NCBI GenBank assembly: GCA_900555635.1
Contig: USLU01000004.1
Location: 1-64,000, forward strand
DNA length: 64,000 bases
Reading direction: 5' to 3'
DNA from: an uncultured Bacteroides sp.
GTDB taxonomy: Bacteria > Bacteroidota > Bacteroidia > Bacteroidales > Bacteroidaceae
Shown here: piece by piece, positions 1 through 10,365 of the stretch
Position numbering within the stretch: the first letter of the stretch is position 1
How the letters are laid out: each line of letters starts with the position of its first letter
Position numbers and translations under genes: made by a program
The notes under the pieces: model-generated
The model's database searches: none
What the model was told of the DNA's origin: nothing
The model's input: the letters and a program-made list of their open reading frames with translations, nothing else

Positions 1-2
1 TG

Positions 3-197
3 AAAGTCGGGGCTTTGTGCGTAAAAAAAGGAGATGTGCATTTTGACACACCTCCTTCTGAATATAAGAATCTCCTGATTCAACAATATGATTCCCTACT
101 TATGTCAATGTGCATAAGCAGGGAATTTCATTACCACAGTCAGCCAACAGAAACCGCAAAATTGGCAGAACAGCAGACCGCTATTTTTGAAGAATAA
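3..197 (+). CDS. possible 3' end of an unrecognised gene cut by the window edge
   Basis: An open frame runs from the left edge to a TAA at 195-197, giving about 64 residues that end in LAEQQTAIFEE. I do not recognise the product. It may be the C-terminus of a gene that starts outside the window, or chance. The 198-342 stretch after it holds no gene I can support. Confidence 0.25.
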   Translation, partial: KVGALCVKKGDVHFDTPPSEYKNLLIQQYDSLLMSMCISREFHYHSQPTETAKLAEQQTAIFEE

Positions 198-342
198 ACA
201 GAATGTCATTGCCATCCGCTTATAACCATCCCCCTTTTTTTGAATATTATAAAAATGATTTCCGTCCGTTACTGAGTCCGACACCGAGGAACAAACCACT
301 GCCTGGTGATGAGCGTAAGACATCTCATAAACCTTTAATCAA

Positions 343-3216
343 TCACTTACTGAATTTCTGTAAGAACTCTACCAAATTATCTCCTTCTTCTAAACCCAAC
401 TTCTTACGTAGGCGATAGCGGCTGATTTCTACTCCACGAAGAGAAATATTCAGTAACGGAGCTATTTCCTTAGAAAGGAGATTCATATTTATATAAGCAC
501 AAAGTAGTTTATCCTTATTACTAAGTTCAGGGTATGCTTCTTCCAGTCGCCTAAAGAAATCATGATGAACAGAGTCGAATGTACTTTGGAATACTTGTAG
601 ATCGTCATCATGTTCTATATTCGTTTCTATTTGTCCCAATAAGCGTAGTGTTTTCCGGCGAAGTGATACCAAATTTTCTTCGTTAATGGAATGCGAAATA
701 CCCACTACTTCTTTCTTTATATCAAGTAGCATTTCGTTCTTGCGGACAATATTCAAAGTAGTGCGAATCAGTTCTTCGGATTTATGACGCAATTCTGCTT
801 GCAATTTCTCTTCCTGCAATGAATCAATCTTCTGGTCTTTCAGTTCGCTCACCTTCTTAAACTCTTGTTGCTGACGGTAAAGTTCAAGTTCTTTTTGCAG
901 TAGCAACCTCTTCCGGGCAATATTGATTCGCCGGTAAATATAGAAAAGGAACAAACAGGCAACTACTACATAAATCATCATGCTCCACCAAGTTCGATAC
1001 CAAGGAGGAAGAATTTCGAATGCAAAAGAGGTCATTACAGGCTCCTGGTCTTTGTCTGTCATCAGCTTTACACTAAAGATGTACTTTCCCTCATGCAAAC
1101 CGGTGAACTCTTTAATTGCATTTTCGCTAAATTCACTCCATTCACCTTTGTCATTATCCACACTTAAGCGATAGGAATACAGAGCTGATTGGGCTGCACT
1201 ATAATTATTCAAATTATACTCTATTCGAAGAGAATTATGTTGATAAGTAATAACTACAGGGGTATTCTCATAGTGATAGCTTCGCCCATATACCAACGAA
1301 TCCCTACGACCGGTTAAATAGACCCGGCGTATCTGTAAAGACAATTGTTCCTTATTCATTACAGTCGATGCATGTCGCACTAAAGAGAAGCCTTCTTCTG
1401 TTCCTGCTATGGCTTGCTCCCCCAATACGTTGATATGCTCATAATTTTCAATTAAAGAACCCTTCAAGTATGCGTCATGAGGATTTTTATAATAAGAATT
1501 CTTCACTGCATCATAACGCAGTAACTTAAGAGTACCACCGGAAACATACCATATATTTTGGGCTACATCCATTGTCAGGTAGGTATAGACTCCTTTACCA
1601 TCGAGCATATTCTCCAGTTCTTTATATTCTTCCAAGCTATCCGCTATCCGGTTGTAGTGCCATAGTCCATAATAAGATGCAGCTACAATTTCATTATTTA
1701 TCCGGGCAAGAAAGACATCACGTCCGGAAGGAAAGAATTCACTATTATATTTCTTCATAGTTACCACTTCCCGCAAATCATCGGATAAAACCAGTCTGCA
1801 TACTCCCCTATCCTTATTGGTAACCCATAACACATTGCCTGTATCTTCTGCCAAAAGACTTTTGGCGGCATATGTGAAATTCTTCAATTTCCCGACGACA
1901 TGCCAGCGACCATTTTCCTTTTGCAGTAAATGCAATCCGCTATATTTACCGTATGTACCGGCAATCAATACATCCGGGCGGTGATTCAAAGATACCAATA
2001 CCCTCACACCTCTTATTCCATCCAAATGCTCTACCTTATTGCCTTCTATAATAAAGATTCCATTATCCGAAGCACAAAACAACTTATCGTCATGATGCAG
2101 GAAAGACCATACCTGACCGCCTGTTCCGGGAACAAAGTCCATGGGCAGTTCTTTGTCCAGTCCATCAGGAGGCAAAGTCGTATAAAGTCCCTGATTAGTT
2201 CCTAAATACAACTTATCCCGATAGAGGAAGGAAGAATACCCCGAACCAATAACCGGCCTGTTACCATATAGAGAAAGAACAGGAGAACTCAGGCATACAC
2301 AGTCGATACCGTTGTCCAAACCCAACCAAAGATTACTTTGTGCATCAAAGAACATACTGAGTATCGTTTTATTCTGCAATCCATTATTGATAGAGATTAC
2401 ATTCATATCCCCCTTCTTCAAATCCAGCAGACAAACTCCATCCTGCACGGAACCAAGTGCCAGTAAAGAATGATTTAGCGCAGCGCAAAAGATACGGTTA
2501 CGTAGCATAAAGTCGTCGGCCACACACTTATATTTCTCTATATTTTCTCCATCGTAAGTATACAAGCCATTATAGCGGGTCACAATCAGAATTTTACCAT
2601 TGAAAGGCAATAAACTCGATATTCTACCCAATACCTCCGAACCCGGCAATAATCTGAACTGTCTGTCCTCCAGAATCATGACTCCCTCAGCAGCGCCAAA
2701 ATAAAACTTATTATAGAGAATAGCCGAAGTATAAACCTCCCCCGGAGACTCTATATATTCCAATCGATTGTTCTCCCAGTAGAACAGGCAACGGTCTGAC
2801 TGGAAATAGACTCTGCCTTTATCCTGAAATATATTCCAAATGACACCGATCATAGTATTAGGGGGCAGACCGTCAGAAAGGCAAGTATAATCCAGTCCCC
2901 CAAATCTATTGGGGGTAAAGTAACCAAACTGCCCGATTCCACCGATATATATCCGTCCGTCATCGCCTATTTTCATAGCACGTGCTTTAGCATTCCGCAT
3001 AGGGTATATATTCCACCCGCTGCCATCAAATTCAAGCAAGCCGTTATTGTTGGCTACATAGACCCAACCATTATTGTGCTGCTGTAACATCCAGTTTTGA
3101 TTCCCTGCTTTATAGGTATGGCGGGTATAATTCGTCACCGGGCATTGCCACTCAGCTTTCAATGCAGCAGATGCAAACAGGATTACGATAAGTACAAGAT
3201 AAGTTTTACTTTTCAT
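343..3216 (-). CDS. membrane-spanning PUL regulator: beta-propeller/Y_Y_Y sensor with C-terminal LuxR-type HTH
   Basis: A one-component glycan sensor, probably controlling the PUL that starts divergently at 3514. A signal peptide is followed by a periplasmic region (about residues 20-730) rich in propeller-type repeats such as YVANNNGLLEFDG and LYLGTNQGLYT, then an Ig-like triple-tyrosine domain (FSVKLMTDKD region). One membrane segment (WWSMMIYVVVACLFLFYIY) and a long charged coiled coil lead to a C-terminal helix-turn-helix (LSKEIAPLLNISLRGVEISR). It resembles hybrid two-component sensors in its outer half but has no histidine kinase, receiver or AraC domain. The MKSKTYL start at 3216 is preferred over an ATG at 3228 because a -7 box lies at 3242-3250, leaving very little leader for the upstream ATG. 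The ligand is unknown; control of the neighbouring PUL is inferred from position. Confidence 0.88.
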   Translation of the reverse strand: MKSKTYLVLIVILFASAALKAEWQCPVTNYTRHTYKAGNQNWMLQQHNNGWVYVANNNGLLEFDGSGWNIYPMRNAKARAMKIGDDGRIYIGGIGQFGYFTPNRFGGLDYTCLSDGLPPNTMIGVIWNIFQDKGRVYFQSDRCLFYWENNRLEYIESPGEVYTSAILYNKFYFGAAEGVMILEDRQFRLLPGSEVLGRISSLLPFNGKILIVTRYNGLYTYDGENIEKYKCVADDFMLRNRIFCAALNHSLLALGSVQDGVCLLDLKKGDMNVISINNGLQNKTILSMFFDAQSNLWLGLDNGIDCVCLSSPVLSLYGNRPVIGSGYSSFLYRDKLYLGTNQGLYTTLPPDGLDKELPMDFVPGTGGQVWSFLHHDDKLFCASDNGIFIIEGNKVEHLDGIRGVRVLVSLNHRPDVLIAGTYGKYSGLHLLQKENGRWHVVGKLKNFTYAAKSLLAEDTGNVLWVTNKDRGVCRLVLSDDLREVVTMKKYNSEFFPSGRDVFLARINNEIVAASYYGLWHYNRIADSLEEYKELENMLDGKGVYTYLTMDVAQNIWYVSGGTLKLLRYDAVKNSYYKNPHDAYLKGSLIENYEHINVLGEQAIAGTEEGFSLVRHASTVMNKEQLSLQIRRVYLTGRRDSLVYGRSYHYENTPVVITYQHNSLRIEYNLNNYSAAQSALYSYRLSVDNDKGEWSEFSENAIKEFTGLHEGKYIFSVKLMTDKDQEPVMTSFAFEILPPWYRTWWSMMIYVVVACLFLFYIYRRINIARKRLLLQKELELYRQQQEFKKVSELKDQKIDSLQEEKLQAELRHKSEELIRTTLNIVRKNEMLLDIKKEVVGISHSINEENLVSLRRKTLRLLGQIETNIEHDDDLQVFQSTFDSVHHDFFRRLEEAYPELSNKDKLLCAYINMNLLSKEIAPLLNISLRGVEISRYRLRKKLGLEEGDNLVEFLQKFSK

Positions 3217-3241
3217 AGCGGTTAGCATTTGTGTTTACGAA

Positions 3242-3250
3242 GCAAAGATA
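3242..3250 (-). promoter_or_regulatory. predicted -7 promoter box of the PUL regulator
   Basis: On the minus strand this reads TATCTTTGC, a full match to the Bacteroides TAnnTTTGY -7 element, 25 bases before the chosen ATG. No clear -33 element was assigned. Confidence 0.6.
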
Positions 3251-3440
3251 ATTCCTTTCTTCGAGACTGCTATTCATCCCTGCTTTCTTTTACAGATAGA
3301 ACGAGAAAGAGATATTTATATATATTACCACTCTTTATCAACAACATACGTATCTATTGAGAAAGAAATGATGTAGTCAAGATTCAAGTTTGATGTACTT
3401 ATGATGTAGATGTTTTCCAACTCCGAATACTATAGAGCAA

Positions 3441-3449
3441 TATATTTGC
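3441..3449 (+). promoter_or_regulatory. predicted -7 promoter box of the PUL operon
   Basis: TATATTTGC matches the Bacteroides -7 consensus. Transcription would start near 3456, which leaves a roughly 58-base leader before the ATG at 3514 and argues against the upstream ATG at 3463. It faces the regulator promoter across about 190 bp, where the regulator probably binds. Confidence 0.6.
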
Positions 3450-3513
3450 CATCACTTTGTAGATGATTACATCTGAAATAGTCATCACTTTTTTAAATCA
3501 AAATAAAGACAAT

Positions 3514-5325
3514 ATGAAAACACTCTTTAGAAAAACATTGGCTTACTTTCTGACTTTGTTGTCAGCCTCAGCATTTGCCCAACAGGCTCCGCAAATCATG
3601 AATGTAAACGCACGCCAGACTACCTCTCTTGACGGACAATGGAAAACTATTGTAGACCCATTTGAGAATGGTTACTACGATTACCGTTTGAAACCTTATG
3701 ATGGCGGTTATGCCCAAGATAAAACCTATTCGGACAAAACCAAACTTCAGGAATACGATTTTGAAACAGATAAATTGTTGTTTGTACCCGGAGACTGGAA
3801 TACGCAGCGCCCCCAACTCTATTATTACGAGGGTACCGTGTGGTATCGTAAACACTTTGAATATTCCCTTCAACCGGGAAAACGACTATTCCTGAACTTT
3901 GGAGCTGTAAATTACGAAGCCATTGTCTGGCTAAACGGCAAGCGTTTGGGCGACCATATCGGTGGATTTACCCCTTTCAACTTTGAAATAACCAATCTCC
4001 TGAAAGAAGGTACAAATAGCCTGGTGGTAAAGGTGGACAATAAACGCAAGCCCGAAGCTGTACCCACTGTTAATGCCGATTGGTGGAATTTCGGTGGTAT
4101 TACACGTCCGGTTACTTTAGTAGAAATGCCTTCGACCTATATTCGTGACTACTATGTACAATTGAAGAAGGATGATAAAAATACCATTGAGGGATGGGTT
4201 CAATTGGATGGTTCTGCTAAGGAGCAAAAGATCATGCTCGATATTCCCGAACTAAAAGTAAAGAAGGAGGTCACAACCGATGCCAATGGTTATGCTTCTT
4301 TCCAAGTAAAGTCCAAACCTGTTCTTTGGACTCCTGAAAGTCCCAAACTGTATGCAGTGAATTTATCTTCTGAAACTGATAAAGTATCCGATGAAATAGG
4401 CTTTCGCACCATTCGTACGGAAGGAACCAAGATTCTGCTGAATGATAAGGAAATCTTCTGCCGGGGTATCAGTATTCATGAAGAAACTGCTTACTATAGT
4501 GGTCGCGCCTATTCACGGGATCATGCCCACACCCTGCTAAGTTGGGCAAAAGAGCTGGGGTGTAACTTTGTCCGCCTGGCACATTATCCTCACAATGAAG
4601 AAATGGTACGTGAAGCGGAGCGTATGGGCTTCCTGGTCTGGTCTGAAATTCCTGTTTACTGGACTATTCATTGGGAGAACAAAGATACTTACCAAAATGC
4701 CGAACAACAACTTTGCGATATGATCGGCCGTGATAAGAACCGTTGTAATATAATTATATGGTCTATCGCTAATGAAACCCCTCATAGTGAGCCTCGTCTA
4801 GCCTTCCTGACAAACTTGGCTAAAAAGACAAGAAGCCTGGATAATGTTCGTCTGGTGGGTGCAGCTATGGAAAAAGAAGAAATACAACCGGGAGTTTTGA
4901 CTGTACACGACCCGTTGGGTGATATTTTGGATATAATCAGTTTTAACGAGTATGTAGGTTGGTATGACGGCGATTCAGAGAAATGTGACCGGGTAAACTG
5001 GACATTTGGTACTCAGAAACCGGTATTTATCAGTGAACTTGGCGGGGGTGCCTTATACGGACGACATGGTTCGGTAAAAGAACGCTTCACGGAAGAGTAT
5101 CAGGAAGATCTGTATATCCGCCACGTCAATATGTTGAAACGTATTCCGGGATTGGCAGGTACAACTCCCTGGATATTGAAAGACTTCCGTTCTCCCCGCC
5201 GTCATGTCCCTGAAATACAGGATGACTTCAACCGAAAAGGATTGGTTTCTGATAAAGGACAAAAAAAGAAAGCATTCTTTGTACTACAAAAATGGTATAA
5301 GGAACTAAGTGAGACATATAAATAA
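3514..5325 (+). CDS. glycoside hydrolase family 2, beta-glucuronidase/beta-galactosidase type
   Basis: An exported GH2 exo-glycosidase, likely acting in the periplasm on oligosaccharides released by this PUL. A signal peptide (MKTLFRKTLAYFLT...SAFAQ) is followed by the jelly-roll domain with GTVWYRK and a substrate-loop motif, an Ig-like domain ending LWTPESPKLYAV, and the TIM barrel. The acid/base is in IIIWSIANE (about E421) and the nucleophile in VFISELGGG (about E508). At 603 residues it is short, as expected of the beta-glucuronidase-like branch without extra C-terminal domains. First plus-strand gene of the locus, with 183 bp to the SusC gene. A frame extending to an ATG at 3463 exists but would start almost at the predicted transcription start. 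The exact sugar (GlcA or Gal) is not decided by sequence alone; the uronate genes downstream favour glucuronate. Confidence 0.9.
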   Translation: MKTLFRKTLAYFLTLLSASAFAQQAPQIMNVNARQTTSLDGQWKTIVDPFENGYYDYRLKPYDGGYAQDKTYSDKTKLQEYDFETDKLLFVPGDWNTQRPQLYYYEGTVWYRKHFEYSLQPGKRLFLNFGAVNYEAIVWLNGKRLGDHIGGFTPFNFEITNLLKEGTNSLVVKVDNKRKPEAVPTVNADWWNFGGITRPVTLVEMPSTYIRDYYVQLKKDDKNTIEGWVQLDGSAKEQKIMLDIPELKVKKEVTTDANGYASFQVKSKPVLWTPESPKLYAVNLSSETDKVSDEIGFRTIRTEGTKILLNDKEIFCRGISIHEETAYYSGRAYSRDHAHTLLSWAKELGCNFVRLAHYPHNEEMVREAERMGFLVWSEIPVYWTIHWENKDTYQNAEQQLCDMIGRDKNRCNIIIWSIANETPHSEPRLAFLTNLAKKTRSLDNVRLVGAAMEKEEIQPGVLTVHDPLGDILDIISFNEYVGWYDGDSEKCDRVNWTFGTQKPVFISELGGGALYGRHGSVKERFTEEYQEDLYIRHVNMLKRIPGLAGTTPWILKDFRSPRRHVPEIQDDFNRKGLVSDKGQKKKAFFVLQKWYKELSETYK

Positions 5326-5508
5326 TTTCAGATACTATTATTAACCCTCTAAAAGAAATAATGCCTATGAAGTAAACCTATGAAAGCACATTATTTTGCA
5401 AGAAGAGCATTTCTCCAATCTTGTAAGGAACAAGAAGATGATACAATCGAAATCTTCTCACCCACTAAAAATTAACCTTTAATTTATTCATTCAAAATTA
5501 AGCCCAAT

Positions 5509-8500
5509 ATGAAACATTTTTTGGTATTCCTACTACTCTTTATTGGTATCGGAAGTATTACGGCACAAAACGTAAAAATCACCGGCACAGTAAAAGATAA
5601 CACAGGAGAGGCTGTTATCGGAGCCAATATAAAAATAAAAGGAGGCACTAACGGCACAATCACAGATATCAATGGACATTTTAACATAGAAGCTTCACAA
5701 AACGCTACTCTTGAAGTTTCCTTTATCGGATACATTACCCAAAATGTAACCTTAAAAGGTAAAACCAATATTGTAATTACACTCTTAGAAGACTCACAGG
5801 CATTGGATGAAGTCGTTGTTGTTGGCTATGGCACGCAAAAGAAAGTAAATCTGACTGGTTCTGTTTCGGCAGTAAAGATTGACGAAGCTATTGCCAGCCG
5901 CTCCATTACGAATGTATCTTCCAGTCTTTCCGGTTTGGTTCCGGGATTGGTAGTTAGTCAAACCACAGGTTTTGCGGGTGGTGACGGCGCATCACTGAAA
6001 GTGCGCGGTTTGGGTTCTATCAACAATTCCGATCCGCTGGTCGTGGTAGACGGGATGCCGGACGTAGACATCAATCGTATTAATATGAATGATATCGAAA
6101 GTATCTCTGTCCTCAAGGATGCCGCTTCATCAGCAGTCTACGGTTCACGTGCAGCCAATGGTGTCATTTTGATTACCACCAAAAGCGGTTCAAAAGAAGG
6201 CAAAGCTAAAGTGACTTATAATGGTTCTTATGCCTGGTCGAATCCGGTGGAATTCTATGACTATTTAGCCGATTACAGTCGTGCATTAACTATGCAGATG
6301 CGTTCTGCAGCTACGGGTAATAAATCAACGAACTTCCGACAGGGTACAGCAGAGCAATGGATGGCTATGAGTCTGGTAGATCCTATTCTTTTCCCCAACA
6401 CTGACCAGTTCGATGAAATGTTCCGCACAGGTGCCATCTCAAACCATACGGTTTCTGCTTCCGGTGGTACGGACAAGATGAATTTCTATACCTCAATCGG
6501 TATCATGAACCAGGAAGGTTTGCAAATTCATAATGACTATAGTCGCTATAATATGCGTTTGAACGTAGACTACAAGATTCGTGATAATGTGAAAATTGGT
6601 ATGAAGACTGACGGAACCTGGTCTGACCGTCAGACACCTCGTGGTGCAGGTTTGGAAACTGCTGGCTTGAAGTATGTTATTTCCGGAATCCTGAACAAGC
6701 ATCCTGAAACAGGCGAATATGGTGGTGCCATGGCTTACGGAGAATCGGCTTCTGCCGGAAATGCAGTTGCCGAGTACGAAGCCTACCGTACCAATACATC
6801 ACGTAAAGAATTCAACGGTAATGCATATCTGGAATGGGAGCCGCTCAAAAACCTGAAAATGAATGTCAGCTATGCCTTACGCTACTACAATCAGTTCAGC
6901 AAAAGCATTCAGAATGTAGTAAACCAGATGAATTTCCAAACCAACAGCATAGCACGTACCATGCCCGATACAGGCGACCTCATCAAGAACTCCAATAACG
7001 AAGGGTATAAAACATTGTTTCAAGGACGTATTTCTTATGAAAAAGAGATTTTCAAGGGACATCACATCTCTGCTATGTTCAATGCTGCCGAAGAATTCTG
7101 GTTCGACCGCTACTTGAGTGCAGATCGTAAAAACCGTCTTCATAACAGTCTTGAAGATCTGGATGCTGCTTCCAAAGAAGTACAAACAAACAGTGGTAAT
7201 TCCAGTTCCGAAGGATTGCGTTCCTTTATCGGTCGTGTCAACTATACCTTATTTGATAAATACTTGTTTGAGTTCAACTTCCGCTCCGATGGTTCGTCCC
7301 GTTTTGCTAAAGGACACCAGTGGGGATTCTTTCCCTCGGCCGCTATAGGTTGGCGTATTTCGGAAGAGGCCTTCTTCAGTCCTCTGAAAAAAGCAGTCAG
7401 CAATGCCAAATTCCGTGCATCCTACGGTTCATTGGGTAATAACTCCGGAGTAGAACGTTACGAACAGAAAGAGACAATGGGAACTACCAATTACATCGTT
7501 GGTAACAGTGGTCTTGCCACCGGGTTCAGCGCCAATAAAATGATAAACACAGCGCTTTCTTGGGAAGAAACCCGTGTTTTCAATATCGGTTTAGACTTGG
7601 GATTCTTCAACAACCAACTGAATGCCGAACTCGATTGGTATGACCGCTTCACCACCGGTATGATACGTGGCTCCAGTATATCTTCCTTGCTAACAGGTTA
7701 CTCAGCTCCTAACATCAATGTAGCCGACCTACGTAACCGTGGTGTCGAAATAAATCTGACCTGGCGTTCAAGTATTCGCAAATTCAATTACAGCATCAAT
7801 GTGAACGGTTCTTACAATGTGAACAAACTGGAAAAATGGGGGGATTATCTGAGCCGTGGTTGGACCATGCTCGACATGCCTTACCACTTCCTATATATCT
7901 ATGAGGCTTATCCGGGTTTGGCACAGAGTTGGAGTGACCTCTACAATGCACCTTATCAGGGAGATGCCTACAATGCACCCGGCGATATTATAATCAAGGA
8001 CTTAAACGGTGACGGTAAGATCAGCGACCTTGATAAGAAAGCATATACCGACAAATATCGTGACACACCTATGGGACAATTTGGTATCACCTTGACGGGA
8101 GCCTACAAAGGTTTTGATATACAGGCTTTGTTCCAAGGCAACTATGGACGTGCGGATGTATGGTTAGATGATTTGAACAACACCAAAATTCCGGATAACC
8201 GCTTCGCATTCCAACAATTCCACTGGGACGATGCCTGGACATTGGATAACCGCGGTGCATCTCTGCCTCGTCTGTTAAATGGTAGTGGCGGTAATAAAAA
8301 CCGTGAAGAAAGTACGTATTGGACATACAACACCAACTATTTCCGTTTGAAAAACTTGCAGATCGGCTACTCTATCCCCGAACGTTATATGCAGAAAATC
8401 GGTTTCAACCGTGCACGTTTCTACTTATCCGGTGAAAACCTCTTTACATTGACTCCATGGAAAGGTATCGATCCCGAGAAACCACATGGAAACGACCTAT

Positions 8501-8547
8501 ATCCATTGGTTAAAACTTACTCAATCGGTTTGAATATTGAATTCTGA
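5509..8547 (+). CDS. SusC-like TonB-dependent outer membrane glycan transporter
   Basis: Imports oligosaccharides across the outer membrane, energised by TonB and working with the SusD lipoprotein encoded next. Signal peptide to about residue 20, carboxypeptidase-like regulatory domain (about 22-100, VKITGTVKDNTGEAVIGANI), a TonB-box-like DEVVVVGYGTQKK, the plug with SINNSDPLVVVDGMPDVDIN and DAASSAVYGSRAANGVILIT, then the 22-strand barrel ending in GLNIEF with a terminal aromatic. The length of 1012 residues is typical. The ATG at 5509 is followed by a good signal sequence. The 183-bp gap before it has no clear promoter box, so it is probably co-transcribed with the GH2 upstream. A 31-codon ORF at 5380-5475 in the gap is not supported as a gene. 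Confidence 0.97.
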   Translation: MKHFLVFLLLFIGIGSITAQNVKITGTVKDNTGEAVIGANIKIKGGTNGTITDINGHFNIEASQNATLEVSFIGYITQNVTLKGKTNIVITLLEDSQALDEVVVVGYGTQKKVNLTGSVSAVKIDEAIASRSITNVSSSLSGLVPGLVVSQTTGFAGGDGASLKVRGLGSINNSDPLVVVDGMPDVDINRINMNDIESISVLKDAASSAVYGSRAANGVILITTKSGSKEGKAKVTYNGSYAWSNPVEFYDYLADYSRALTMQMRSAATGNKSTNFRQGTAEQWMAMSLVDPILFPNTDQFDEMFRTGAISNHTVSASGGTDKMNFYTSIGIMNQEGLQIHNDYSRYNMRLNVDYKIRDNVKIGMKTDGTWSDRQTPRGAGLETAGLKYVISGILNKHPETGEYGGAMAYGESASAGNAVAEYEAYRTNTSRKEFNGNAYLEWEPLKNLKMNVSYALRYYNQFSKSIQNVVNQMNFQTNSIARTMPDTGDLIKNSNNEGYKTLFQGRISYEKEIFKGHHISAMFNAAEEFWFDRYLSADRKNRLHNSLEDLDAASKEVQTNSGNSSSEGLRSFIGRVNYTLFDKYLFEFNFRSDGSSRFAKGHQWGFFPSAAIGWRISEEAFFSPLKKAVSNAKFRASYGSLGNNSGVERYEQKETMGTTNYIVGNSGLATGFSANKMINTALSWEETRVFNIGLDLGFFNNQLNAELDWYDRFTTGMIRGSSISSLLTGYSAPNINVADLRNRGVEINLTWRSSIRKFNYSINVNGSYNVNKLEKWGDYLSRGWTMLDMPYHFLYIYEAYPGLAQSWSDLYNAPYQGDAYNAPGDIIIKDLNGDGKISDLDKKAYTDKYRDTPMGQFGITLTGAYKGFDIQALFQGNYGRADVWLDDLNNTKIPDNRFAFQQFHWDDAWTLDNRGASLPRLLNGSGGNKNREESTYWTYNTNYFRLKNLQIGYSIPERYMQKIGFNRARFYLSGENLFTLTPWKGIDPEKPHGNDLYPLVKTYSIGLNIEF

Positions 8548-8570
8548 TAACTCAACTAATAAGAAAGAAC

Positions 8571-10325
8571 ATGAAATATATTAAATATATAGCATTAGCC
8601 GGACTCCTTGGTGTCACTACTTCTTGCGTAGACGACCTTTTGAACCGTCCTGCTACAACTGAAGTATCTTCGGACCTCTTTTGGACAAGTACAGACGATG
8701 CTTTGTCTTCTACATACGGTGTATACAATGCACTGCGTACTTTGCATGCAACCGATTATTACTATGACGGACACGGCGAATTCCAAAACACCCGTGGTAA
8801 AAGTATAGGCGATATCTCATCATGGGGTCCCGGAACACCAGGCAGTGGATTCTCCAGTATGTGGAACAATGCATACCGGGTCATAAACCGGGCCAACTAC
8901 ACCATTAAATATGTGGAACAAATGATTGAGGTAGAGCAAAATGCTTCGATCAGGGCCTCATTGGAAGCTATCAATGCCGAAAACTACTTCCTCCGTGCAT
9001 TGGCCTACTTCCGTCTGATACAAAACTGGGGCGATGTTCCTTATTATCGCCATATACTCAGCGGTAACGATGAAGCATGTTCGCTATCACGCACACCCAT
9101 TGCTACCATCATTCCCGAATTGATTTCCGACTTGCAGAATGCATCCGAGAAACTTCCCGTAAGCTACGGTGATAAATATGGACGCGCCACACAAGTTGCA
9201 GCTTTGGCCTTTAAAGCAAAAATTGAATTATACTACGCTTGCTGGAATAAATACGGGTGGCCCGAACTTGAAGGTTTCCAACCGAGCGGCAGTGTAGCCG
9301 AAACTTATTATGCTGCTGCCGCATCAGACTTCAATAAGGTAATCAATGACTACGGTCTTAAAATCCTCGGCGACGGTGACCCCGGAACTTATGAGAAACC
9401 CACCTACGGAGAACTATTCCAATATTACAATGAGAATTGTCCGGAGATTATCTTCTCAATTACTTATGGCGGTCCTTCACTCAGCCAAGGAGAAAGTTTG
9501 TTGCGCGACTTCGGTACCCGTACCACTGGAAACGCACAATGTTGGATCATGCCGACTGTTCGTCTGGCAAACCGCTACCAGTCCACTATCACCGGTGACT
9601 TCTGCAATGAACTCATCTTATCGAAAGACGCCACTATTCCCGACGGTGCCCGTAACCGTAGCAGCTACGAAAACCGCGACTGGCGCATGAAATCTACCAT
9701 CATGTGGGATGGTGAATCTTATAAGAAAATCACAACGGACGGTCTCACAGTGGGCGATACATATATCTGGAAATTTGAGGAAAGAGATGAATCCAAGGGA
9801 TACATCAACAATGATGCCAGCGGTCAAACCGGTTATATCTATCGCAAATGGATACGTCAGGAAGCCGGTTGGGAGCGGACAGATGGTCCGCAAGACCTCT
9901 ACTTGATGCGTCTCGCCGACGTCTATCTGATGTATGCTGAAGCCGTTAATGAAACAACCGGCCCTACCGACGAATGCGTAGCCCTGCTGAACAAGATTCG
10001 CAGCCGTGGCAATCTGCCTGCTTTGACATCCGATAAATATGCCAATTCGGAAGCCTTCTTCAATGCCATTGAGCAAGAACGTATTGTAGAACTAGCCACA
10101 GAAGGTATGCGTCCTTTCGACATTCGCCGTTGGAGAAAGACGCATGAAATCTGGGGAGAAGCAAACAGTGACGGTTTAACCCTATATGATGTAAATGGCA
10201 AACGTATACGTGATGAGTTCAAAAATGCATCCGAATTAACTTTCCAAAAGAGTTATATTTACCAGATTCCCGAAGGTGAAAGAAACCGCAACCCGAATCT
10301 GACTCAAAATACTCCGTGGAGATAA
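8571..10325 (+). CDS. SusD-like surface glycan-binding lipoprotein
   Basis: Outer-surface lid of the SusC transporter that captures glycan. The lipoprotein signal ends TTSCVDD (Cys19). The body has the alpha-helical TPR-like fold typical of SusD: RALAYFRLIQNWGDVPY, LMRLADVYLMYAEAVN and the C-terminal ERIVELATEGMRPFDIRRW. The final NPNLTQNTPW tail is typical. The 584-residue length fits. It begins 23 bp after SusC, so the two are surely co-transcribed. Glycan specificity cannot be read from sequence. Confidence 0.97.
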   Translation: MKYIKYIALAGLLGVTTSCVDDLLNRPATTEVSSDLFWTSTDDALSSTYGVYNALRTLHATDYYYDGHGEFQNTRGKSIGDISSWGPGTPGSGFSSMWNNAYRVINRANYTIKYVEQMIEVEQNASIRASLEAINAENYFLRALAYFRLIQNWGDVPYYRHILSGNDEACSLSRTPIATIIPELISDLQNASEKLPVSYGDKYGRATQVAALAFKAKIELYYACWNKYGWPELEGFQPSGSVAETYYAAAASDFNKVINDYGLKILGDGDPGTYEKPTYGELFQYYNENCPEIIFSITYGGPSLSQGESLLRDFGTRTTGNAQCWIMPTVRLANRYQSTITGDFCNELILSKDATIPDGARNRSSYENRDWRMKSTIMWDGESYKKITTDGLTVGDTYIWKFEERDESKGYINNDASGQTGYIYRKWIRQEAGWERTDGPQDLYLMRLADVYLMYAEAVNETTGPTDECVALLNKIRSRGNLPALTSDKYANSEAFFNAIEQERIVELATEGMRPFDIRRWRKTHEIWGEANSDGLTLYDVNGKRIRDEFKNASELTFQKSYIYQIPEGERNRNPNLTQNTPWR

Positions 10326-10365
10326 ACAATAACCATAACGTTCATTATAAACAAAAAAGAATCTT

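Noticed and set aside
203..418. 71-residue ORF near the left edge
   Set aside because: It overlaps the end of the minus-strand regulator gene and shows no domain.
5380..5475. 31-codon ORF in the gap before SusC
   Set aside because: Short, without a hydrophobic or other recognisable pattern and without evidence of translation; a leader peptide cannot be excluded but is not supported.
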